From the NCBI GenBank assembly GCA_015657535.1, contig JADHZB010001237.1:3333-19334 (forward strand): a stretch of 16,002 bases of DNA, written 5' to 3'. The notes under the pieces were generated by a model. The model had not been told where the DNA came from. It was given only the letters and a program-made list of their open reading frames with translations, and made no database searches. A program made the translations under genes and the position numbers. Shown one piece after another: positions 1 through 9,134 of this stretch (within the stretch, counting starts at the first letter, position 1; each line of letters begins with the position of its first letter). The DNA comes from Nephromyces sp. MM_2019 (lineage: Eukaryota > Apicomplexa > Aconoidasida > Nephromycida).

Positions 1-330
1 CACACAACCCCACACACACACCGAAACACACAACCCCAAACACAACCCCACACACACAACCCCACGCACACAACCCCATACACGCACCGAAACACACAAC
101 TCTACACACACACCGAAACACACAACCCCACACACACACCGAAACACACAACCCCACAAGCACACCGAAACACACAACCCCACACACACAACCCCACACA
201 CACAACCCCACACACACAACCCCACACACACAACCCCAAACACACAACCCCACACACACAACCCCACACACACAACCCCACACACACAACCCCAAACACA
301 CAACCACACACACACAGACACACCCAGTCA
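1..330. repeat. Minisatellite of CA runs punctuated by AACCCC and ACCGAAAC
   Basis: Some twenty units of about 14 bp (AACCCCACACACAC), with a variant insert ACCGAAACACAC recurring in the first half. Continues to the left window edge. In the minus sense it reads GTGTGTGTGGGGTT and probably lies in the next intron or beyond the end of the helical-repeat gene. Frames read from it (VCVGLCVWGCV) are repeat artefacts. Confidence 0.85.
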
Positions 331-389
331 ATCGCCCAGACCAATACACATTATTCTAAAGACGCACGATGAAAAGGGCCGAAACTCAC

Positions 390-1091
390 GCAAAATCTTG
401 ACAATTTCCTTCCATAAAAAGCACTCTTCACACACACGCACACAAACACACACATACACACCATGATAATCAAATAAAACAATGAATACCTGAAAAAAGT
501 ACTAAAAAAAAGATGAAAAGCATGAATGTCTACATTTCTCTCAACATGGGATTGCATAATGAAAACTCGAGCAGCTTACCATGACACGGCCCAGCGATAA
601 AGCAAATCCATAAACAGCTTCGCACACACCTATATAAAACATCAAAAAGGGCGCGAAGAAGATGAAAATGGGAAAAACTCAAGCAAATTTGAAGAAGAAG
701 AAAAAAAACCTCAAAAATTAAAGAAAAAACAGCAAAATTTTTTACCAAATGCTGCGATTCTACATTTGCCTTTTTCGAGCGTATATACACTCTCATATTC
801 CTATATTTCTTTCTCTTTTGGTTTATTCAAATTTCTCATCTTCTTGCTTTTCTTTGAATCCCCTTTTATTCAAAAGAAATGCCTCTATCTTCATTTCTCT
901 GTGATTCTCTCTCATAAAAGTAAGCACACACATATATAGTTACGCACACACACAAAAAAAGACAATCCACGAAGCACATACATCATCACACACACAATCC
1001 ATAAAATACACACAGCAATCTCAACACTCACACCAACACCAACATACAATCCATGACACACACCAACAGCAACACCATACACACAAACTAC

Positions 1092-1156
<65 letters not shown>

Positions 1157-4100
1157 GAGAGAGAGAGAGAGAGAGAGATTTCACTGACGAGTGCGTGTAT
1201 GTGCAAAGAAAAGCATCAACACTCATTATGTGAATCCTTTGATTATGATCACCTCTCAGCGACATCAGAGGGTATGCATCGAATGCCCTAGCCTTCAAAG
1301 CACTAAGCAATTCGTATGAATCCGTATCTGCTTGGCTGAAGCAAGAACACACACACAAGCGAAAAGTGTGCAGAAAGAACATACGGTTAATCGCAAGCAC
1401 ACACACACAATGGTGCACTGGAAATCACAAAAAAAAGCACGCAGCTACAAAAACACACACAATGGGGCACTGGAAACCACGCCTAACCAGAAGCAAACAT
1501 ACACATACGCACACACACACCTACAAGCACACCTACACAAACAAACATACACTCACACCTACACATACTTGCATATACACCTACGCACACACCGACACGC
1601 ACTTACACGCATACAGCGACACACATACACAGACCTATCCGCATACCTAAACATACACCTAAACCCGCACCTACATGCGCACACAGACAAACACACACAT
1701 TACGCACACACAGTACACACACCCAAGCTCCAATGAGTACACTCAAGCGAAGTCTTGCTCTAACTAATCAAAATGTATAGGATGCACTTTCCACACACAC
1801 TCTCATGAAGTTACTACTGAGCCCTACACACAGCAGAAGAGAGCTAGCCTGTAATAGGAGACTAAGTCTGATACTTCATCGGGTTTCAACGAGAGTGTGT
1901 GCGATATCCAGTAGCCTATTGAAGAAGAGGGAAAAGGTAAATGAAGTGATTTTGCTAAGAGAGCGTGTGCGTGCGTGTGTTTCTATGTGTGTGTGTAGAT
2001 ATTTTTGGGGTGCTTAAATGAGAATATACTGCGCTCCTTATTAAAGAGCCTATTCACCTCCGTTTGCTGAAATCGGTAAATCATCGATCTATCTATGGCA
2101 ATTAGAAATACACAACACACTTTTTCATTGTGATTACAAGCACACACACACAGTCACACACACACACACACCCAAGAATATAGATGAGCACTCTAAGCAT
2201 TATACGCATACACAAGAACACACATAAATACTTTAAGCATCATACGCACACACACAGATTAACAAAGAAGAATGCATACACGTAAAACAACACGCAAACA
2301 CTACAAGCATCATACATACACACACACACAGTCAATACGAGGCACTAGTAAAAAGACTCTATCGCAGATGATGCGAAGCCAACAAACTGCATACCTTCCA
2401 GCCTCCTCAATAAAATCTTCCTCTCCTCCTATAAAACATAAACGATAGAAAGAAACTAGAAACTACACACAGAAGAGAAGCAGCACACACAGAAGAGAAG
2501 CAACACACACAAGAAGGAGAAGCAACACACACAGAATAAGGAGAAGCAACATACACAGAATAAGGAGAAGCAGCACACACAGAAGAGAAGCAACACACAC
2601 AGAAGAGAAGCAACACACACACAAGAAGGAGAAGCAACACACACAGAATAAGGAGAAGCAACATACACAGAATAAGGAGAAGCAACACACACAAGAAGGA
2701 GAAGCAACACACACAGAATAAGGAGAAGCAACATACACAGAATAAGGAGAAGCAACATACACAGAAGAGAGCAATACACACAGAAGAGGGAAAAGCATTA
2801 TAAACAGAATAAGGAGAAGCAAAACATACACAGAAGAAGGAGAAGGGGAAACACACACAGAAGAAGGAGAAGGGGAAACACACACAGAAGAAAAGAAGCG
2901 TAGAGATGAAGATGAAATGCTCAGATGAGGGAAAAAAACAAAAATTTACGCACTAAATCTCATACCATTGAGAAGATCGTAGTACCAGCCTTGATTAGCC
3001 TCAGGGTTCCTGTGAGACACACACACACACACACAAACTTAGTAATAGAGCGCTATGAAGGCAATTTAAATCGCTGCATGCATTCTCACAACTCTCTTCA
3101 TACTACAAGATAAAAATAACGTTACTGACACACACGCACTTGAGCAGTCACACAATGAATGCTAAAAGCCCTGTTGCTGTGAAACTTGCACGCAGCTTAA
3201 GCTAGCACACTAGTGAGCAAGACAATCAGCAAGCAGGAGATACCAGGAGACACACACACGCACTCAAAGTTTTAGAAAAGTTGCATATACATACACTCAA
3301 ATTTGCACACATTGCAAAACTGAACTCAATCAGAACAAGCAAACTTTACAGTTCAATAAACTGACTGAAATAGAAGAAGGCAAACTTATAAACCCTCACA
3401 AAAAAAGATATTCCCACAAACACATACAAGCGGACTAGGGCATACGCAAAACACAGCAAAGAATACAACATATAGAACAAAACACAACACACACCACCCA
3501 ACACAAAACACGCCATATACAACGACAAACACACAAAAAACAACCATTACACATCACAACACGCGCACACACACCACAAACAACACACACACACAGCGAA
3601 GCAAAAAAAAAGCCTATCACACACCTGATATCCCTAAAACCTCCTCAAAACGCTCAGTTCCCACTATTAAGCCTACAGATTTCTTCACTAAATCTCGATC
3701 AGCCCGTGCGTGTTTGCTGGAGAAAGCTTGGATGATAATAGAGAGTTGCCCTGATGCAGGAGGAAGCAAGGAGAAGGTGAAATTGCAAGAAAAGCTTCGT
3801 TTTTTGATTGAAAAGCAAAGTGTGCAGCCCTTAATTCTAAGTTTTAAACAAGCTTTTTACTAGTAAAATGAAGGCAGAAAGCTACTCTAGAGAGTTTTTA
3901 ACAGTAAGCAAGAAAAACGCGAAAGTTTGGTGTGTTTGATGCTTATCACACACACATCTACATATGCTTATAACACATAAAATTAGCTCATCAAAGACAG
4001 ACACACATACTAGGCAGAATAAAGGCGAAAAACTCAATAGCAACCCTGGAAAACCACACACACTAAAGAATCCAAACTTACAAGGATTGAAGATGTGAAG

Positions 4101-5840
4101 ATTCTCGCTTATATACGGGCGAATCTCTGCAAAAAAAACACCAAAAAACGACCAAAACAATACTTTTTCCTGCAAATAAACTGAAGGTTCTTCGCAAATG
4201 AAGCACAAAAGCCTTCGATGAAGAGAGAAAAAAAACCGGATTTTCACAATATTCAAGATATTTAAATGAAGCGACGAGTGTGTGTGAAATGGTGCGTATA
4301 CTCTGTGTGTGTTGGGCAGATATCGTGATTCATACACTCTGTGTGTGTGGAGCAGACATTATAATGGATATACTCTCTCTACAACACACACACATCACAC
4401 GCCACCCCCCCAAAACACACAGCTCTTTCCCACCTTCCATCCCCAAAAAACACGCACAATCCCTTCCACACATACCAAATTTTAAACACTCAACCCACTC
4501 CCTCCCCACACACCAGCCAACAGCTTCACTGGGTAGTGCTTCATCCTCCAGAAGGTATCGCAGAAACCCACCAAAACATCAGAATCCAACTCATCCCACC
4601 CGCCATCTTCCCCCCTCCTCCTGATAACCTCCAGCAATTCCCCACAGAAAACCCTTGAAGCGCCCTTCTTTAAGCCTTGCGAGTAGAGACTAGCTACTTT
4701 GAAGATGGAAGCTAGAGAAGCTCTTCTAAAGCCTTCAATGAAGATCTGTTCGCAGCTTCTGAGCAGCTCTTTATCCTTAAAGCCAAGAGATAGCAGAGAT
4801 CTTTGAGTATCCGCTAGTTGATCGAGGCTGAAGAGGGGAAGTTGGCGGGTTATGTCGATTAGAAGCTGCAAAAACTCCGGTTTATTGAGAAAAGAACGCT
4901 GAAAGGAGAGCCAGCGAGGAGCAGTATGACGAAGAGTTGGGGGGGGGTGAAGTTGGGGGGTGGAGGGGGGGAGGCAGAGGCGTGTGTGAGAAGGTGGTGG
5001 CGAAGATTGAGGGGTGTGAGGAGGAGATTCAGGCGATGGATATTGTGGTGATGAGAGCTGATGAGATGAATAAAGAGAAGTTATTGAAGATAGGGATTGG
5101 GGAGAAGAAGAAGAAGATGATGAAAAAGATGATGAAGAAGATGATGAAGAAGATGATGAAGATGATGAAGAAGATGATGCAAACGATGAAGATGAAGAAG
5201 ATAGAGTCCCACTAAAAGGCAAAAAACCACACACAGATTCTGTGGAATACACGCCTTCATTAATCCCTACTCCTCTCCGAGTTTTGCCGTATATCTTCCT
5301 GCACACATCCTCTAGGCGTTTCACAAGATACGCCAAATCAGAAACAGAAAATTTCTCACGATTTAATCCAAAATATCCAATCAAATCGTCTGGAATCGCT
5401 ATATTTGCCAAAGCCTTCACTTGTGGAGATCCCACAGGGCGCACAGAGCTTTCAGATCTTTCATAGTAGCCTGAGCTACCAGAGCTTTCAGAGCTTCCAA
5501 AACTTCCACTTCTTCCAGAACTTACACATCTTCTAGAGATCCCCAAACGCCTACTGCTTCCCAGACTCCTTCCCAAACCCACAAAATTCACAGCACTCCA
5601 CACATACGTCGTTTTCTCTGCTTTTTCTTCTTCATTTAAACGCTGATAAAGCGATTCTAGGCGTGCTGGTAAGGCTCTTTGTGTGTGCCAACATATCCGT
5701 TTCCATTCATCTACATAATCTACCCCAACATACCATCTTCGAGCAAATTTCCCTCCTCTGCTCAATCGGCAGCTAAAGTGACGATTTGGAAGAGGAGATG
5801 ACGCGGTAAAGGAGGATTTTATGTGGCTGACAATCTTCAT
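390..5840 (-). CDS. Helical-repeat protein, probably organellar RNA-binding (RAP/HPR-like), 3' end beyond the window
   Basis: Start ATG at 5840, with an in-frame TAA upstream and no earlier ATG. The first ~45 residues are rich in Ser/Arg/Lys with no acidic residue, as in a mitochondrial presequence. Exon 1 (5840-4514, 442 codons plus one base) then carries Ser-rich segments, a helical block (FSVSDLAYLVKRLEDV), a long Ser run near 210-250, a Pro/Ser linker and more amphipathic helices. Short exons follow, all phase-compatible: 4126-4082, 3750-3625, [3364-3350 and 3176-3154, tentative], 3102-3035, 3009-2966, 2428-2395, 2088-2030, 1915-1828, 1335-1253, 629-580, 489-390. Typical helices are QLSIIIQAFSSKHARADRDL, LSLKPDEVSDLVSYYRLALF and CEAVYGFALSLGRVM. 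This pattern resembles the heptatricopeptide-type repeats of RAP-domain and FASTK-like proteins acting on mitochondrial RNA. The RAP domain itself is not seen and would lie left of position 390. About 690 residues are in the window. The gene is near certain; the family is inferred from pattern alone. Confidence 0.78.
426..461 (-). other. Possible 36-nt TG-rich intron, or in-frame VCV insert
   Basis: Within 489-390 of the helical-repeat gene a GT...AAG segment of 36 nt is almost pure TG. Since 36 is a multiple of three, both splicing and retention keep the frame: retained, it encodes a Val/Cys-rich insert between VFIVLFDYH and CFLWKEIVKIL. The AAG acceptor is weak, so retention is possible. 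Confidence 0.4.
1094..1178. repeat. Compound microsatellite (CA)n-(GA)n
   Basis: About 30 uninterrupted CA dinucleotides (1094-1153) followed by TC and about 11 GA dinucleotides (1157-1178). It lies in the 623-nt intron between the exons 1335-1253 and 629-580. In transcript sense it is (UC)n then (UG)n. Confidence 0.95.
1336..1827. repeat. Degenerate CA-rich intronic tract
   Basis: Intron between exons 1915-1828 and 1335-1253 of the helical-repeat gene. It is filled with degenerate ACACAY, ACCTACA and ACGCACACA steps, and includes a near-duplicate of CACACAATGG(T/G)GCACTGGAAA at about 1402-1421 and 1456-1475. Open frames here (HTHTYTYLH) are simple-repeat readings. Confidence 0.7.
2186..2330. 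repeat. Three degenerate copies of a TAAGCATCATACGCACAC-type unit
   Basis: The motif CTAAGCATTATACGCATACAC, then TTTAAGCATCATACGCACAC, then TACAAGCATCATACATACAC recurs at intervals of about 40-70 bp inside the intron between exons 2428-2395 and 2088-2030. Confidence 0.55.
2462..2892. repeat. Intronic minisatellite with 20-24 bp units and higher-order structure
   Basis: About 19 units of the type AGAAGAGAAGCAACACACAC (20 bp), AAGAAGGAGAAGCAACACACAC (22 bp) and AGAATAAGGAGAAGCAACATACAC (split over 24 bp). Unit types recur in the order 20-20-22-24-24, so larger blocks were duplicated. The array fills most of the intron between exons 3009-2966 and 2428-2395. In transcript sense it is a pyrimidine- and UG-rich tract (UUCUGUGUGUGUUGCUUCUC). 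All the Ser/Leu/Cys/Val frames here are artefacts. Confidence 0.9.
3010..3034 (-). other. 25-nt intron made of nine GT units plus CTCACAG
   Basis: Removing this segment joins exon 3102-3035 to exon 3009-2966 in frame (AGT TTG AAC CCT). Retaining it gives a TGA four codons after the tract. It starts with GT, ends with CAG and otherwise contains only the GT repeat and CTCA. Both flanks look coding (LNCLHSALLLS before, NPEANQGWYYDLLN after). Confidence 0.55.
5102..5205. repeat. GAAGATGAT tract encoding the serine run of the long protein
   Basis: Plus-strand GAA/GAT/AAG triplets read as TCA/TCT/TCC serine codons in the minus-strand exon 1, giving about 35 Ser in 40 residues with a few F and A. 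The same triplet family appears at 6050-6180 and 15484-16002, there in the Asp/Glu register. Confidence 0.85.
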
Positions 5841-6009
5841 TCTCACACACACAGATTCAATTTGAATAGGTGTGCATTTCGGGTTGATTTATTATTATCT
5901 TCATAGCCTTAAAACCTGCAAAAAAGGAGCTTTTTCCTTGGAAATAGAAGCTTTAACATCAACAATTTCTTGTGTTTGTTGATAATTTGCGTGTCTTCCG
6001 TTTCCTCAG
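5841..6009. promoter_or_regulatory. Upstream region of the helical-repeat gene
   Basis: About 170 bp of AT-rich sequence upstream of ATG 5840, with no recognised promoter element. It may include the 5' UTR. A plus-strand phase-compatible open segment at about 5910-5973 confuses the picture. Confidence 0.3.
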
Positions 6010-6228
6010 AGGAAAGAAGAGCATCTATCACACACACCAGGGGGGGGGAAAGAGGAGGGAGATGACGATGAAAATGATGATGAAAATGATACAGAAGATG
6101 ATGAAGACGGCAAAGATGAGAAAAAAGGAGGAGAAAAAGAGAAAACAGAGGAACAAGATGAGGCGAAGGATATAGAAGAGGAAGCTAATTCAACGAGTAT
6201 TTTAACGAGAAAATTGCGTAGTTTCTAA
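6010..6228 (+). CDS. Acidic open frame, possible terminal or penultimate exon (unresolved gene)
   Basis: After a plausible acceptor (TTTCCTCAG ending at 6009) the plus strand is open for 73 codons. It starts RKEEHLSHTPGGGKEEG, continues through a D/E/N/K-rich stretch and ends SILTRKLRSF then TAA. The mixed composition (T, K, Q, A, I among the acids) looks like protein rather than a pure repeat. Splicing from a GT at 6218 or 6221 to an acceptor ending at 6247 would extend the protein to a second tail (EPNFQTNLSSMKASSTQAD, stop 6306-6308) through an intron of 26-29 nt. Against it: no in-frame ATG lies upstream before the opposing gene that starts at 5840. A short upstream exon at about 5910-5973 is phase-compatible but also lacks an ATG. 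The minus-strand reading is Ser/Phe/Pro-rich and seems less protein-like. Confidence 0.33.
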   Translation, partial: RKEEHLSHTPGGGKEEGDDDENDDENDTEDDEDGKDEKKGGEKEKTEEQDEAKDIEEEANSTSILTRKLRSF

Positions 6229-6308
6229 AGATGCAGAAAACCTCAGACGAGCCTAATTTCCAGACAAATTTATCATCTATGAAAGCCTCTTCTACTCAGG
6301 CAGATTAA

Positions 6309-7243
6309 GCGAAATGAGAATCTCTTTTTCGTATAGTCTACCTGTCTCTTTTGACCTCCTGCTTCTTCCTCATTGTTAGCTCGGTTAGTGCTTGAAACCA
6401 GGAAAAAGTGAGAGAAAGAGACGGAACACAAGAGAATCTAGCTTAGCTGCTAACATAAGATTCACTTTGTAGTAGTGTACCGGTAGTTAATCCTTGTGTG
6501 TGCATTGCTAGCAACCAACGCTCTAGGTAGAGAGATTGGCAACTACTTGATCCTTGTATGTGATTTCTCAGGTGCCAACACCCCTAAAACGCTAGTTAGC
6601 TAGCCCCTCTTGTGTGTGTGTGTGTGTGTGCTCTTCCACTCCCCCAACATTCAATAGAACGCTAGGTCACGGGTAGAGCTGGCAAGACGGTTAGTTAGAA
6701 AAGGAAGACACACTGTCTATTGGTTACTTAGTAGGTTGGGGTTGGCTAGCACATCACACACACACTACGATCTACTTTCTATGTTTATTCTGCGCGTTTC
6801 CGGCGCTGAAAACTACTAGAATTCTGCTTGGATTGCGCCTCTGCTTTGGGTAGGACAGTGAACCTAGGTTCTCGCTTAGTGTGTAGAGTATCACTAGCTA
6901 AGTGACTAGATATTAAGACCTTGCATTCACTAGGAGGAGATATCTTCGATAGAGCGCCTGTGTGTGAGTTTTGAGTAGATGGTATTGCTGCCAGAATTCG
7001 TGCGTTTTAACTAACAGTATAGACGCTAGGTACTGCTTGCTGAACTATAGTAGTCAGCGATGCCATTGCTAGAAACTAGGTAGAAGTTACTACTATATTA
7101 GTGACCTAGTGTGTGAGCTAGCGTTAAGTAATGAGAATGCACGCAGCAGCAGCTTCAGCCTTATACTAGTAGTAGTTTAGCAGAGCCACTCTCATTAACC
7201 AATGTGCTAGCAAACACACACTTGAGGACCATATAATGCTGAG
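6309..7243. other. Gene-poor, CTAG-rich interval (left part)
   Basis: No supported reading frame. The tetranucleotide CTAG recurs about nineteen times between 6437 and 7210 (GCTAGC, ACTAGG, CCTAGG and similar), several times above chance. A (TG)10 tract lies at 6611-6631. No tRNA A/B boxes or rRNA-like sequence noticed. Confidence 0.5.
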
Positions 7244-7327
7244 TTAAGCCTGAGAGAGGTTGGAGTGTGCGAATGGCATTTTTATGTGCTGGAGGGTGGG
7301 TTCCGGCACGACAGGAGCGATTATCTC
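7244..7327 (-). CDS. Possible terminal exon-like frame, unidentified
   Basis: A minus-strand frame containing APVVPEPTLQHIKMPFAH and SNLSQA ends at TAA 7246-7244. It sits just downstream (in the minus sense) of a TG-rich stretch, 7500-7345, that looks intron-like. Two plus-strand frames over the same bases are open too (for example RGWSVRMAFLCAGGW before a GTATTA donor at about 7337), so strand is not certain. No homolog is recognised. Confidence 0.22.
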   Translation of the reverse strand, partial: EIIAPVVPEPTLQHIKMPFAHSNLSQA

Positions 7328-7971
7328 ACACAAGGTATTATTGCAGGGTTTGCACACACCAACTTCACACGCGCACACAGGACTTGCACACACCAATTTC
7401 GCACACGCACACCAATTTCGCACACACCAACTGCACATACTCGCACCTCTCACACAACAACTTCACAAACAAACCTCGCACACACGCTGAGGACTTAAAT
7501 ATGTGAATTGCTGTAGTTCAGGATAACAGAAAAATCGCCATTACGGTAGCTCTAAATCTTAGCCCTTCCTAGGCACCCCCCTGCCACCTTCAGCATTCAC
7601 ACACACAGCAGCCTACCTTCCCCTATTATATCCCCCACCCACATCTTTGGCTTCCTATAGCGTATCATGCAACGCAACACATACACGGCACAACAGCCCT
7701 TCACTATAGAAGGCTCACACTAGGTGCCTCTGCCTCGTCCTGCGAGCAATCTAGGCTAAGGAATCATAGAGTAGACGCTAGCTCTGCGGCTCTCACTCAA
7801 CGCTCAGTTTGCTCACCTAGAATTAAGCGGAACAAATTATATGAGGCCACCCCTCCAATGCTCCAGATGAGGCTTCTAGATCTATCATAGATCCTACACT
7901 CTCACATCCTAGCTAGCCTTCGCACACACACTAGGCATTACAATCCACGAGCGAGCTAGGCCGCTAGAGTC
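7328..7971. other. CA-rich then CTAG-rich interval without a convincing gene
   Basis: Positions 7345-7500 are a degenerate repeat of CACACACCAACTTCACACGC type (five to seven loose copies). From 7560 to 7980 the CTAG-rich composition resumes with about eleven further CTAG sites. No coding segment can be supported. Confidence 0.45.
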
Positions 7972-8037
7972 TTAAACTGCAAGCTTTAAAAAGCTATGCA
8001 TCCAGGTAAGCTTAAAAGTGTGCGTATTAACTCTCTG
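7972..8037 (-). CDS. Possible terminal exon of an unidentified minus-strand gene
   Basis: A pyrimidine-rich acceptor (sense CTCTTCTTCCTCTGTATAG) precedes 22 codons starting QRVNTHTFKLTW and ending LKLAV then TAA at 7974-7972. It needs a phase-0 upstream exon, whereas the segment at 8154-8246 leaves phase 1, so an extra small exon would be needed between them. A second frame from the same acceptor is also open (RELIRTLLSLPGCIAF), which lowers confidence. Confidence 0.22.
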   Translation of the reverse strand, partial: QRVNTHTFKLTWMHSFLKLAV

Positions 8038-8153
8038 CTATACAGAGGAAGAAGAGACTACAACTCAATACTTTGAGTGACACACACAAGTGTGTGTGTG
8101 TGTGTTAGCTCTTACACACACGCTATAAGTACTCAGCAAGTCAACTCATCAAC

Positions 8154-8246
8154 CTTTGCCCCAATAAAAAATTAACTCTAGGCTGCATAGGGCTTCAGCT
8201 GCCTCAATGAAACCAAGCAGACTTCCTTCTAGAAATAGAGATTTTC
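8154..8246 (-). CDS. Exon-like segment of an unidentified minus-strand gene
   Basis: Flanked by a CAG acceptor (sense TATGAGGCAG, just above 8246) and a GTTGAT donor after 8154. It encodes two bases, 30 codons and one base, including FLEGSLLGFIEAAEALCSL and ELIFYWGK. The peptide is helical and protein-like. The plus strand of the same stretch is interrupted by stops. If unspliced, a TGA ends the frame at 8149. I could not find phase-matched neighbours, so the gene stays unassembled. Confidence 0.35.
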
Positions 8247-8394
8247 CTGCCTCATAGAAACAAAAGAAACGCTAAAATTCCGCTGATTAAAAGGTTAAAA
8301 GCATCACAACAACAAAACCTCTCTTTTAGATGATTTTCACCTATACACTGTAACTATGAAGCTGGAGTCGTACACAAAAAAAAACTTCAAAAAC

Positions 8395-8518
8395 ATAAAA
8401 ACACACACACACAAAGTCACAGTCAAACACAAGGTCATGCTCACACACAGTCTCAGTGCGCACAAAGTCATAGTCACTCACAGCCACACACAAAGTCACA
8501 GACACACACACACACACT
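8395..8518. repeat. Degenerate CACAAAGTCA-type repeat
   Basis: The core CACAAAGTCAYAG(T/A)CA recurs at about 8411, 8461 and 8489, with looser copies between, ending in a short (CA)n. It resembles the intronic tracts elsewhere in the window, TG-rich on the minus strand. Confidence 0.6.
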
Positions 8519-8708
8519 ATGAAGTGGAGATTATGCAATCTTTCTCCACCCTTGCAAGCAATTCCTAACATTTTCCAGTGCGAGAACACAGCACGCAACA
8601 CAAAGCTTCCAAGCAAAAGGAGCGATTTTCCCCAAAGATATCATCTAGTTTTTGTGTGTGAAAAATTTATTCTGCACGAAAAGTTTTCTCGTTAATACTG
8701 CACATCTC

Positions 8709-8815
8709 TTCATAGAATTTTGCTGCAAGAGCGTGTACATACACACACGCATAACTCATCATCTTCTAGGAATTTGGCTAAAAGAGCATGTATATACACA
8801 CACACATACCTCATC
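8709..8815. repeat. Imperfect tandem duplication of about 53 bp
   Basis: Copy 1 (about 8709-8761) runs CATAGAATTTTGCTGCAAGA ... CATAACTCATC and copy 2 (about 8763-8815) TTCTAGGAATTTGGCTAAAA ... CATACCTCATC. On the minus strand each copy has a GT-TG-rich core ending in a pyrimidine tract plus AG (CTCTTTTAG, CTCTTGCAG) followed by an AAATTC segment, so each looks like a miniature intron-exon unit. No open frame survives both copies. Confidence 0.6.
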
Positions 8816-9134
8816 AATCGCATCTCTCCAGGCAACTCACTACTGCTTTGATTCTTTTACCTTAATTCCCACCTTTTAAGTTTCATTCAAGTTAATCAAG
8901 AAGAAGCCTTGTGTGTTAATAAAATCCATCAAAATAAATTTGCTCAGTTTACATAAAAAACTTCTACTGCTTCTAGTGATTCTAAGGAGTTAATTTCCTG
9001 CTAAAAACACTATATTAAAGCATAATGTATATATATGAAGGTAAATCTATTGAAATATATAGCAGGCGTAGTTAGAGCATCGCCATGATTTTTTGTGTGC
9101 ATGTGTGCGAGTACGCGCGTGTTTTTTTTTCTAG
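8816..9134. other. AT-rich stretch with no supported gene
   Basis: Nothing convincing on either strand. On the minus strand a short open piece (8815-8845, WRDAIDE before a GTATGT donor) hints at an exon but has no phase-matched partners. On the plus strand 9090-9134 is TG-rich and ends in the acceptor used by the 9135 segment. Confidence 0.3.

Noticed and set aside
823..898. Possible minus-strand terminal exon (KIEAFLLNKRGFKEKQ...)
   Set aside because: It would need a phase-2 donor upstream, but the preceding exon ends in phase 1. The exon at 629-580 fits phase and continues the helical pattern.
912..1418. Long minus-strand frames reading VCVCVCV and plus-strand frames reading HTHTYTH
   Set aside because: They run through (CA)n and degenerate CA tracts. 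Only 1335-1253 within them is kept as an exon, because its splice phases fit the neighbouring exons.
3641..3860. Plus-strand terminal-exon-like frame containing FFTKSRSARACLLEKAWM and ending in TAG
   Set aside because: The opposite strand has exon 3750-3625 with correct acceptor, donor and phases, and helical-repeat sequence. The plus reading is its antisense shadow.
4937..5466. Plus-strand frames opposite exon 1 of the helical-repeat gene, one of them acidic and then protein-like
   Set aside because: The minus strand has a 442-codon exon with a presequence and helices. The plus frames are complementary shadows and have no splice support.
8519..8695. Plus-strand ATG frame of 58 codons (MKWRLCNLSPPLQAIPN...)
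   Set aside because: Three minus frames over the same stretch are also partly open, there is no homology, and the flanking TG-on-minus tract argues against a plus-strand gene. Left undecided rather than called.
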